From CBFDBF01 sp050304615 (lineage in GTDB: Bacteria; Pseudomonadota; Gammaproteobacteria; Chromatiales; Chromatiaceae): DNA of 64,000 nucleotides. The notes under the pieces are model-generated. The model was not told where the DNA came from. It did not search any database and saw nothing but the letters and a program-made list of their open reading frames with translations. The position numbers and the translations under genes are program-made. The stretch lies in assembly GCA_050304615.1 (NCBI GenBank), contig JBNLDW010000004.1, forward strand, positions 62,001-126,000. Direction: 5' to 3'. Positions 27,889-34,561 of the stretch are shown in pieces. Numbering within the stretch: the first letter of the stretch is position 1; each line of letters opens with the position of its first letter.

Positions 27889-28432
27889 CGCCTGGCCGCA
27901 GGATAATATTCTGCTCCAGATCCCTGCCACTCTCCACATCATCATAGTCAAAAGGGATGGATTGCTGGACACCATCCACGCGCCGCAGGATGGTTATCTC
28001 ATCACCCTGGCCAAATGGGTTGATCCCACCTGCCATACTAAGGGCCTGCATAACATCTACATTTCGTATGATCGGGAACTCTCCTGGCTTGTTCACCTTA
28101 CCGATCACGTATATACGGTTACCCATCATCTGCTTCAGGCTGGCGGTAACTACCGGATCAGGGATATATGTGGAGATACGCTTTTTGATCACCGTAGCCA
28201 AGCTATTCACTGAAAGGCCGGTGGTATCGACATCCCCAACCAGCGGAAAAGAGATACCGCCATCCGGGCGTACCAACACCTCTCTCTGTAGATCTGGCTC
28301 TTTCCATACCGAGATCTCAAGGATATCACCTGGTTGCAGGGTATAGCCTTCTGGTACCGGCGGGGAGGCGACCGCAACACTGCACAGTGAGACCCCGACG
28401 AGCAATATAACTATCTGTAACGCTTTCATCAT
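27869..28432 (-). CDS. Polysaccharide export protein (Wza/EpsE-like, short form)
   Basis: Export-channel protein. It carries the poly-export domain (GYTLQPGDILEISVWKEPDLQ, VRPDGGISFPLVGDV) and a SLBB domain (IYVIGKVNKPGEFPI, VMQALSMAGGINPFG), ending RPGDVVVVP. The start at 28432 (ATGATGAAA with GGA about 8 bases before it) yields a clean signal peptide, MKALQIVILLVGVSLCSVAVA. The longer frame to 28495 adds an unlikely leader. At about 187 residues it is shorter than Wza and lacks its outer-membrane helix, as is usual in exosortase-linked loci, where a separate barrel follows (26689-27888). It is the first gene of the export block. Confidence 0.9.
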   Translation of the reverse strand: MMKALQIVILLVGVSLCSVAVASPPVPEGYTLQPGDILEISVWKEPDLQREVLVRPDGGISFPLVGDVDTTGLSVNSLATVIKKRISTYIPDPVVTASLKQMMGNRIYVIGKVNKPGEFPIIRNVDVMQALSMAGGINPFGQGDEITILRRVDGVQQSIPFDYDDVESGRDLEQNIILRPGDVVVVP

Positions 28433-28487
28433 GAATATGTCCAAAATAGCCTTAATCAACTGCGTACAATACACCATAAAAGCAGAA

Positions 28488-28506
28488 GGGGGCAAAATAT
28501 GCCCCC
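28488..28506 (-). terminator. Probable terminator after the first VPLPA-CTERM gene
   Basis: Hairpin GGGGGC / GCCCCC with a 7-base AT loop, followed on the minus strand by a short T-rich stretch (TTCTGCTTTT). It lies 56 bases past the stop of the gene at 28562-29062 and separates it from the export gene. Confidence 0.65.
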
Positions 28507-28561
28507 CCCGCTATAACTTTATAATAGTTAATCTAAAATCTTGGACTTAGCCCAATCCGCT

Positions 28562-29062
28562 CTACCCCTCAGACCGCCTGCGTCCAAAGAAACCAAAGCC
28601 GGCAAGTGCTGAACCAAAGAGCAGCAGTGCCGCTGGTAGTGGTACTGCTGAGGATGTAGCGCTGAAACCATATGCACCGTTTCCGGGTAGCGCACCATCA
28701 GACTGCATACGGATAGTGTAGGTTCCAGGTAACAGTGAATCTACAAAGCTCACGGCTCCAGTTGGCGATGATATGATTGCATTGAACAGTTGGGTAGCAC
28801 CTTGCATGACCCAAACTTCAGTGTCTTGTACCCCAGAATCCGACAGACCACCAGATAAATAGGTAGCAAAGGTAATATCCATATTCAATGTTGTTGTCAG
28901 ATCGATCTCCCATGAAGTGTCAAATGGGACATTTGAAAAAGCTGGATCGATATCACCCCAACCTTGTCCAGGAGCAGTGAAAGTGTAATCAGCGGCATGA
29001 ACCCCACCAACCAGGAACAACCCCAGTGCCATAAGACCAACAAACCGTTTAATCGCCTTCAT
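28562..29062 (-). CDS. VPLPA-CTERM exosortase substrate 1 (small secreted beta protein)
   Basis: 166-residue secreted protein. It has a Sec signal (MKAIKRFVGLMALGLFLVGGVHAAD), a beta-rich middle with no Cys (about 25-135), and the sorting tail VPLPAALLLFGSALAGFG ending in an RRR cluster. Motif, hydrophobic helix and basic end are the three parts of a PEP-CTERM-like signal of the VPLPA type. It is a probable substrate of the exosortase at 1230-2810. The middle part resembles pre-peptidase C-terminal or PEP-CTERM beta-sandwich domains (DTSWEIDLTTTLNMDITFATY, PGTYTIRM), but no function can be assigned. A CRP-like site lies about 270 bases upstream of the start. Confidence 0.9.
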   Translation of the reverse strand: MKAIKRFVGLMALGLFLVGGVHAADYTFTAPGQGWGDIDPAFSNVPFDTSWEIDLTTTLNMDITFATYLSGGLSDSGVQDTEVWVMQGATQLFNAIISSPTGAVSFVDSLLPGTYTIRMQSDGALPGNGAYGFSATSSAVPLPAALLLFGSALAGFGFFGRRRSEG

Positions 29063-29305
29063 GATAGTGCCACCTCAATGGTTATCTATTCCAAAATAGG
29101 CCTACGTGCAGCGCACGCAACACCTCCATGTACCCGGCCCTGACTACAACTCACGCAGCACCGTACGGCCTGCATACTACCCAGCACCGGTTGCGCATGC
29201 AACCAAATGCGGTTAAATTTTTGCTACAACTTCAATATCTTAGACGCCGTTCTTAAATATCTTTGACGCCGTTCGCATTATATTGCGCTTTTCCAATTAT
29301 ATTAT
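29063..29305. other. Long untranslated leader of VPLPA-CTERM gene 1
   Basis: No gene seen. Given the promoter at 29301-29346, this would be a leader of about 240 bases. It holds short inverted repeats, for example GGTTGCGCATGCAACC near 29206, and a tandem CTTAGACGCCGTTC / CTTTGACGCCGTTC repeat near 29240-29275. Confidence 0.4.
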
Positions 29306-29346
29306 AATTTAGACGTATGCACGATGTTTTTGTGATGAATATCACG
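29301..29346 (-). promoter_or_regulatory. CRP-like site and promoter for VPLPA-CTERM gene 1
   Basis: The palindrome TGTGATGAATATCACG (29331-29346) closely fits the CRP consensus TGTGA-N6-TCACA. On the minus strand a TAAATT (29306-29311) or TATAAT (29301-29306) box follows. The distance from site centre to the first box is 27.5 bases, exactly as in the related promoter at 30313-30353. This spacing puts the activator near -40, a class II arrangement. Confidence 0.6.
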
Positions 29347-29381
29347 CTTTTCTTGATTCTTACAGGAAATATAGCATTTAT

Positions 29382-29432
29382 TCACCGATTCTGGCGCTCC
29401 AAGGCCTATCGCACCCCATATAACAGGCCTGC
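29382..29432 (-). pseudogene. Decayed remnant of a plsC 3' end
   Basis: On the minus strand this reads LLYGVR*ALERQNR*, against LLYELQQVLERQNR* at the true end of the PlsC-like gene (30412). The last 20 bases differ at one position only. The scrap precedes the promoter of VPLPA gene 1 just as intact plsC precedes that of VPLPA gene 2. This points to a duplicated plsC-promoter segment that later lost its plsC copy. Confidence 0.6.
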
Positions 29433-29477
29433 CCCTCCCCCGCCGCTCAACAAAAAACAGCAGCACTTACAAGCAAA

Positions 29478-29498
29478 AGAGGGGCAAAATGCCCCTCT
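29478..29498 (-). terminator. Rho-independent terminator after VPLPA-CTERM gene 2
   Basis: Stem AGAGGGGC / GCCCCTCT with a 5-base loop, followed on the minus strand by TTTT. It is 33 bases past the stop of the gene at 29531-30190 and nearly identical to the hairpin at 31378-31396. Confidence 0.75.
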
Positions 29499-29530
29499 GT
29501 GTCAGGATGGTACTACGACAGTGGTAACTG

Positions 29531-30190
29531 TCAGGACGTTGCTCTTACCCTTCTTCTGCCGACCAGTCCAAGCAGCCCTGATCCGAACAGCCATACCGCT
29601 GCGGGTATAGGTGTGTGTATCAACTGATCCTGGAAATCCTCACTATGGGCGACCATATAGTGATCCAGCCCTGTAAAGTCAGTAGCCCCAGCAAGCCCCG
29701 TAAGATAGGTGTTAGCATTGGTGAAAACGTCTCCACTGCTATTTAATTCGAAAGCGCCATTCATAAGATCGTGGCTGCCGTTATCGTAGACCACTTCCCA
29801 GATTGCAACCTGCAGACCGGCCATCTCAGCAGCTGTGCTAACAGTTGAGGAGTATGTCTCCATCAGCCATGCGGCATTGCGATAGTTATCACCCATGCCC
29901 ACTGCCGACAGCAGATCGACATCATATCTCTGCCCATTGGTCGTATGCTGCAACAGATCGACACAGTAGGAGATGGTCGTATAGTCTGGGGTCCAGGTGC
30001 TGGAGTCGTTGTCGAAGTCTAGATAGACAGGGGAGAACTGCAGCGCCCAGCCAACTTGGCTATTCCCATTTATGGTGTAGTCGACCGTCTGCCCATTGGC
30101 AGTCGAAAAATGCATCTCGATGGTTGCAGCAGAGACAAACCCGCTAAGAAGCAGCAGGACAGCTGCCGATAACAGATGGTGCTTTTTCAT
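29531..30190 (-). CDS. VPLPA-CTERM-like exosortase substrate 2 with thioester-domain-like motif
   Basis: 219-residue secreted protein with a signal peptide (residues 1-21) and a sorting tail, TPIPAAVWLFGSGLLGLVG plus RRR. The central domain has Tyr75-Cys76 in SYCVDLLQ and Leu126-Gln127 in GLQVAIWEVVYD. These match the [YFL]C and hydrophobic-Q-x-x-hydrophobic-hydrophobic motifs of Cys-Gln thioester domains in Gram-positive surface adhesins. Cys76 is the only Cys of the protein. A paralogue at 31431-32144 keeps both residues with the same 51-residue spacing. I infer a possible covalent adhesin sorted by the exosortase; thioester formation is unproven. It is preceded by AGAGGGAG and a CRP-like promoter. 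Confidence 0.85.
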   Translation of the reverse strand: MKKHHLLSAAVLLLLSGFVSAATIEMHFSTANGQTVDYTINGNSQVGWALQFSPVYLDFDNDSSTWTPDYTTISYCVDLLQHTTNGQRYDVDLLSAVGMGDNYRNAAWLMETYSSTVSTAAEMAGLQVAIWEVVYDNGSHDLMNGAFELNSSGDVFTNANTYLTGLAGATDFTGLDHYMVAHSEDFQDQLIHTPIPAAVWLFGSGLLGLVGRRRVRATS

Positions 30191-30295
30191 AATCTAGCTC
30201 CCTCTAAATATTAAATATTGTCACAAGAATTCTGTTAAAAACACGACCCATACACGAACATCTGAGTCTACATTTCCCCCATATTCGTGCTGGGA

Positions 30296-30353
30296 TGTGA
30301 ATTATATTCACAATTATAGAGATATGTACATACTTTTTGTGATGAATGTCACT
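30296..30353 (-). promoter_or_regulatory. CRP-like class II promoter for VPLPA-CTERM gene 2
   Basis: CRP-like palindrome TGTGATGAATGTCACT (30338-30353). A minus-strand TATAAT (30313-30318) is placed so that the site centre falls about 40-41 bases before the expected start. A second near-palindrome, TGTGAATTATATTCACA (30296-30312), covers the expected start point and could be a further regulator site. The leader to the ATG at 30190 is about 115 bases. Confidence 0.6.
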
Positions 30354-30411
30354 GTTATTTTGTGCCACATTTGCCTAATTATGGCGAACATTCATGCCAC
30401 CCCGCCCATAT

Positions 30412-31110
30412 TCACCGATTTTGGCGCTCCAGGACCTGCTGCAGCTCATATAGCAGCTCATTCTGCTCCCACTGCTCCGGCAACAACATTTTGCAGGAAT
30501 CAATCCGGGCGTGGCTTCGTAGCAGTACCCCGCGAACCACGTGCCCTGCCCCGCGTACACCGCTTATCCGCAGCGGTATGATGGGTGCCCCGGTCAGCTG
30601 GGCTAGACGTACCGCTCCAGGTTTGATCCGGCGAGGCGGATCACTGTCAAGATGGATTGCGCCATGGGGGAAGAGGGCTACAACGTGGCCCTCGTTGAGT
30701 GCCGTCAACGCCATACGTAGCGCCTGCTCCGGCCTGTGCTCCCGGTCTACCGGAATACACTGGATGGCCCGAAACAGCCAGTTGAGACCGAAGCGCTGGT
30801 ACTCTTCCCGGGCGATAAGAAACCGAATGGGCCGCCGCGCCGAGGCGATCATGAGCATAGGGTCAAGACCAGAGATGTGATTGGCCACCAATACTGCCGG
30901 ACCGGATTGGGGCAGCCTCAGACCGATCACATTTAGGCGATGGTAGCGGTAACAGAACAGCCGGTTGAGACCATCCAACAGGTTCATCCAGCCACGCCCC
31001 CAATCCACCCGGTTGGCCTGACGACAGGCCCGTAGCAGGAGGTATGACTGCCAGAGCATGAACAGCAGTATGGCCAGCAACAGAAACCACCACCAAGATA
31101 GAGAACCCAT
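30412..31110 (-). CDS. PlsC-like 1-acyl-glycerol-3-phosphate acyltransferase
   Basis: 232-residue membrane-bound acyltransferase with an N-terminal hydrophobic helix (WWWFLLLAILLFMLW). It has the HX4D motif (His78-Asp83 in VANHISGLDP), followed by IPVDRE. In the third block the usual FPEGTR is replaced by FPHGAI (His149 for Glu). It then has PGAVRLAQLTGAPIIPL, the fourth block. The reaction would be acyl transfer to lysophosphatidate or another lysophospholipid. It sits between two exosortase-substrate genes, an unusual place, and a scrap of its 3' end is repeated at 29382-29432. Family membership is clear; the acceptor is uncertain because of the altered block. Confidence 0.85.
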   Translation of the reverse strand: MGSLSWWWFLLLAILLFMLWQSYLLLRACRQANRVDWGRGWMNLLDGLNRLFCYRYHRLNVIGLRLPQSGPAVLVANHISGLDPMLMIASARRPIRFLIAREEYQRFGLNWLFRAIQCIPVDREHRPEQALRMALTALNEGHVVALFPHGAIHLDSDPPRRIKPGAVRLAQLTGAPIIPLRISGVRGAGHVVRGVLLRSHARIDSCKMLLPEQWEQNELLYELQQVLERQNR

Positions 31111-31430
31111 AGGATATGCTGTTTCCTTGAAATCAACCTGCAGATACGTGCTGTATCAGCATACCATTGCAGCCGGTGAATCGGTCGTTCACACCAAAAA
31201 AATGGGTAATGACTGATTTATCGATTAACGTAGACAACATTAAAACTCTTTGCGTCTCTGCGCCTTTGTGTACTGTGCGTTTATTTCCTGTCTTTAGGCC
31301 TTCACCAATCACGGTTAATCAGTTCCACGCTGGAGTGTGGAAACCAGATTTAATTGGTAAATTCCGCTTAAAAAAAAGAGGGGCAAAATGCCCCTCCGTG
31401 TGCCTGCTTCATACTAACCCCTGATAACCG
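31111..31430. other. Intergenic region upstream of plsC
   Basis: No gene seen. It holds the terminator of VPLPA gene 3, an inverted repeat GTTCCACGCTGGAGTGTGGAAAC at 31321-31343 (stem TTCCAC/GTGGAA), and CTTTGCGTCTCTGCGCCTTTG near 31248, a low-complexity string of a type often dispersed in environmental genomes. Confidence 0.4.
31370..31397 (-). terminator. Rho-independent terminator after VPLPA-CTERM gene 3
   Basis: Stem GAGGGGC / GCCCCTC (31378-31396) with a 5-base loop, followed on the minus strand by eight T residues. It lies 35 bases past the stop of the gene at 31431-32144. Confidence 0.85.
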
Positions 31431-32144
31431 TCAAGGCGCCGATTTTATTCTGCTCATGTGGCTAAATCCAAGCAGCCCTATCATGCCTGATCCGAACAGC
31501 CATACCGCAGTAGGTATGGGGGTGGCAACAAGCAAATCCTGTTTGTTTACACTAATGGCAACCATATATCTATCCAACCCTGCAACCGCGGATACATCGG
31601 GAACCAGGGCGAGTGCATCCAGATAGCTCTTTGCGTTGGCGTAGATATCGCTACCGGTGCTCTGCACACTGAACCTGCCACTGTCGAGATCCACAGATGT
31701 GGTGGCGCTATCGTATACCGCCTCCCAGATAGCAACCTGTAGGCCGGCCTTCTTGGCAGCTGTGTTAGCCGTGGGGGAGAACTGATTCATCAGCCATGCG
31801 GCATTCCGATAGTTGTCACCCTTTGCCACAGCCGACTGCAGCTCAACCTCATATCTGTTGCCATTGCCTACACCCTGAAACAGATCGACACAGTAGGCGA
31901 TGGTTGTAAGATCAGGGGTCCAGGTGCTGGTGTCGCTGTCGAAATCCAGCTGGACCGGGGTGAACTCCAGTGCCCAGCTATTGGTCTTAACGTTTCCGTC
32001 TATGGTGTAGTCAATTTTCTGCCCATTAGCGGTACTGAATTTCACATCTAACGTAGCAGCAGAGAGGGGGCCACTAACCAGTAGCAACAGTGCTGCAAAT
32101 AGCCCGCAGTATCCACACTGTTTTTTGTTTTGCTTAGTACTCAT
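31431..32144 (-). CDS. VPLPA-CTERM-like exosortase substrate 3 with thioester-domain-like motif
   Basis: 237-residue paralogue of the protein at 29531-30190: shared FSTANGQ, STWTPD, YCVDL, GDNYRNAAWLM and GLQVAIWE. It has a signal peptide with a polar start (residues 1-30) and the tail TPIPTAVWLFGSGMIGLLG followed by a few basic residues. Tyr84-Cys85 and Leu135-Gln136 keep the thioester-type pattern and spacing of the paralogue. The basic end (SHMSRIKSAP) is weaker than the RRR of the other two. Its ribosome site GAGGAG lies in the loop of a short stem, GCAGA / TCTGC (32149-32164). It has its own upstream region, unlike the duplicated CRP-like promoter of the other two genes. Confidence 0.85.
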   Translation of the reverse strand: MSTKQNKKQCGYCGLFAALLLLVSGPLSAATLDVKFSTANGQKIDYTIDGNVKTNSWALEFTPVQLDFDSDTSTWTPDLTTIAYCVDLFQGVGNGNRYEVELQSAVAKGDNYRNAAWLMNQFSPTANTAAKKAGLQVAIWEAVYDSATTSVDLDSGRFSVQSTGSDIYANAKSYLDALALVPDVSAVAGLDRYMVAISVNKQDLLVATPIPTAVWLFGSGMIGLLGFSHMSRIKSAP

Positions 32145-32447
32145 TTACGCAGATTCTCCTCTGCTACAACCTACCCAACCGCCCGATTAGGGCTATAACT
32201 GGATGAAAAATATGTTGTTATGCGGCATGCCGCCTGATCTTGAGGATAATTAAAGCAGTCCACTCTCTACCCAGCATCACCTGTTTGGGTAATAAATCAC
32301 CCTTTTTTAAAGCATAGTTCACATTTGTCGGGAATTTGGTTCCTTGTTGGCCTAAGCAGCAGGTTAATGTGGATGCTCTATATGTATAGAGTCTCTGGGA
32401 TTTATATCGTTCGGCGCATTCCCCACGAGCGGGGGTGCGGGGGGGAG
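32145..32447. other. Intergenic region between def and VPLPA-CTERM gene 3
   Basis: No gene seen. It includes a palindrome GGCGGCATGCCGC near 32228-32240, AT-rich bases that could carry the promoter of VPLPA gene 3, and a GC palindrome CCCCACGAGCGGGGG (32421-32435) just past the def stop that resembles the first half of the REP-like repeat. Confidence 0.4.
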
Positions 32448-32957
32448 TTAATCAGATGTCTGGTAGACCTTGCGTCGAAACAGGTCGGTACGCCGACTCA
32501 CTACCCGGTCGACAAAGAGTATGCCGTCGAGGTGATCCAGCTCATGCTGCAGGGCACGCGCCTCAAATCCCTCCATCTCAAACTCCAGTGGGTTGCCGTG
32601 GGGATCTTGGGCTGTGAGTTTTATCTGGGTGGCTCGGATCACGTTGCCGGTGTAATCGGGGACAGAGAGACACCCTTCCCTCCCCATCTCAAACCCGTCC
32701 CACTCTGTGATCTCCGGATTTACCAACACCAGATGGCCATGATTTGGCACCGGTTTCCTGTTGTTGGATACATCTACGATGATGATCCGCTGCTGGCGTC
32801 CGACCTGAGGCGCAGCAATACCCACCGCCCCCGGTCCTGCCTGGCGGGTCTCTTCCAGATCGGCGATGAAGGAGCGCAGCTCATCATCAAACCGCTCTAC
32901 CGGAGTGGAGAGCTGCTTTAGCCGCTCGTCTGGGATTTTCAGAATATCCAGCAGCAT
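32448..32957 (-). CDS. def: Peptide deformylase
   Basis: Metalloenzyme that removes the N-formyl group from nascent proteins. All three motifs are present: GIAAPQVG (motif 1), EGCLSVP (metal Cys) and QHELDHLDG (HExxH with both metal His and the catalytic Glu). Length 169 is usual. It is not next to fmt here, so it may be a second copy in the genome. It lies 9 bases downstream of the GcvR-like gene in the same direction. Confidence 0.96.
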   Translation of the reverse strand: MLLDILKIPDERLKQLSTPVERFDDELRSFIADLEETRQAGPGAVGIAAPQVGRQQRIIIVDVSNNRKPVPNHGHLVLVNPEITEWDGFEMGREGCLSVPDYTGNVIRATQIKLTAQDPHGNPLEFEMEGFEARALQHELDHLDGILFVDRVVSRRTDLFRRKVYQTSD

Positions 32958-32966
32958 CAGTGCACT

Positions 32967-33485
32967 TTAGCCAATCATGGTCTCAATGGCGGATACCTGC
33001 ACATTGACCCCCTGTCCATCCAACTCCTTCAGTGCCTGCTGCAGTGACTCAACCGTTTTGTCGCTCTCTCCCTGAATGTTCATGATGTAGACCGGATCAT
33101 CTACCGATCCGGCGACATCAGACTCCAGCTCCAGGATATTGAGCCCGGACTGCGCCAGGGCTGCCGTAACCTGAGCGACAATACCGGCGCGGTCGGCACC
33201 GGTAACCCGAATCTGGACATTGGGGATCTTGTGTCGATGCAGTCCACCCTCACTTGGGTCTACGTGTAGCCGTAGCCCCATCCCGGTGGCGACCGGTTGT
33301 ACTGTAGCCAGCAGATCTCCCTCACCAGAGACCATCATCATGATGCTGAAATTGCCCCCCAGCCGAAGCATGGATGCCTCTCCCAGGGTCCAGCCGTTCT
33401 GGTACAGGGCATCGGTTACCGCAGCCACGATGCCCGGTCTGTCGGCACCTACCAGGGTCAATATTTGCCAGTTATTCATAGTCAT
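32967..33485 (-). CDS. GcvR-like tandem ACT-domain protein
   Basis: 172-residue cytoplasmic regulator with two ACT domains. The first opens WQILTLVGADRPGIVAAVTDALYQNG and the second VQIRVTGADRAGIVAQVTAALAQSG. This is the layout of GcvR, the glycine-cleavage repressor partner of GcvA in E. coli, and related proteins. No DNA-binding domain is visible. It precedes def by a few bases. The ligand cannot be told from sequence. Confidence 0.85.
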   Translation of the reverse strand: MTMNNWQILTLVGADRPGIVAAVTDALYQNGWTLGEASMLRLGGNFSIMMMVSGEGDLLATVQPVATGMGLRLHVDPSEGGLHRHKIPNVQIRVTGADRAGIVAQVTAALAQSGLNILELESDVAGSVDDPVYIMNIQGESDKTVESLQQALKELDGQGVNVQVSAIETMIG

Positions 33486-33814
33486 CTTCTTTCAACTCCT
33501 CAAAGGCACGCATTAAGGATAGGATGAGGGGAGTAGATAAAACAAGTATTTAGCCTTAATTAGATCACTTAACCCTCCCCACAATAGAGGAGAGGATACT
33601 CCATCCCTCCCACACTAGTGTGGGACGCCTAAAGGTGAGTAGGCGAGGTGTGCGAGCATGGAGCGGAAGCTTGGCCGAGGCGCGGTTATCCTGTGCAATC
33701 TTCGCCTACAGGGATGTAGGCGAGGGGATGTGAGCAGTAGCGGGTGCTTTGCGCCTCTGCGTTGTATCTCCCAAGCCTTATCTAAAGAAAGGTGATTCAG
33801 GTAGCCACCATTTT
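33486..33814. other. Intergenic region with palindromic repeats
   Basis: No gene seen. It holds REP-like copy C (33609-33645), another CGCCTACA..GATGTAGGCG palindrome (33703-33722) and a CTTTGCGCCTCTGCG string near 33748. Confidence 0.5.
33609..33722 (+). repeat. REP-like palindromic repeats, copy C
   Basis: CCCACACTAGTGTGGG (33609-33624) is followed by CGCCTAAAGGTGAGTAGGCG (33626-33645), the same two-palindrome order as copies A and B. A separate CGCCTACAGGGATGTAGGCG lies at 33703-33722. It occupies the gap between pgeF and the GcvR-like gene. Confidence 0.6.
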
Positions 33815-34561
33815 CTATTCGTCGATCCAGATCAGAGATGCCATTCTCCCGGTACGCCCATCTCGGCGATAGGAGAAGAACCACTCCGGTTGGGACACTG
33901 TGCAGTAGTCGCCACCTCCGACGAAACCGATATTGTGTTGCCTAAGTCTGTTACGTGCCAGAGCGTAGATGTCTGCCAGCCAGTGGCCCGGACGATTTGC
34001 CACAAAGGCTGACTCATCCTCTGGATTGGCTGCAGTGAAGGCATCCCGCACCTCTGTACCAACCTCAAAAGCGTTGGGGCCGATCGCCGGGCCCAACCAG
34101 GCCATCAGATCCTCTCCACTATCGGAAAAACCGGCCACACTCTCCTCAATCACACCAGCCAGCAGACCGCGCCAGCCGGCGTGCACCGCCGCCACTCTGC
34201 TACCGGATCGATTACACAGCAGAATCGGCAGGCAGTCGGCAGTCAGTACGGCACACACCTGCCCAGACTCCGTTGTGGTGACCGCATCGGCGCGGCAACC
34301 ACTCTGCTGATGTCCAGATATCTCTACCATGTCGCAGCCATGCACCTGATCCAGCCAGATGGGCTCATGTTTGAGGCCAAGCCTCTCCCGCAATAGCGCC
34401 CGGTTTTTAGCGACACTCTCCGCATCATCGCCCACATGGAATGCTAGATTAAAGCTGTCAAACGGGGCTCTACTAAGCCCACCCTGGCGGCTGGTTACTC
34501 TCGCCCGCACCTGTTTTGGGGCAGGCCAGTCTGGAACTATCCACTTATACACCTGCTGCAT
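33815..34561 (-). CDS. pgeF: PgeF/YfiH peptidoglycan editing factor (laccase-domain protein)
   Basis: 248-residue cytoplasmic protein of the YfiH family, which clears wrongly incorporated amino acids from cell-wall precursors. Family motifs include RQGGLSRAPFDSFNLAFHVGD, LDQVHG (metal His), LTADCLPILL (Cys) and AAVHAGWRGLLAGV (His). It overlaps the end of rluD by 17 bases. The rluD-pgeF pair divergent from bamD is the same as in E. coli. Confidence 0.95.
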   Translation of the reverse strand: MQQVYKWIVPDWPAPKQVRARVTSRQGGLSRAPFDSFNLAFHVGDDAESVAKNRALLRERLGLKHEPIWLDQVHGCDMVEISGHQQSGCRADAVTTTESGQVCAVLTADCLPILLCNRSGSRVAAVHAGWRGLLAGVIEESVAGFSDSGEDLMAWLGPAIGPNAFEVGTEVRDAFTAANPEDESAFVANRPGHWLADIYALARNRLRQHNIGFVGGGDYCTVSQPEWFFSYRRDGRTGRMASLIWIDE

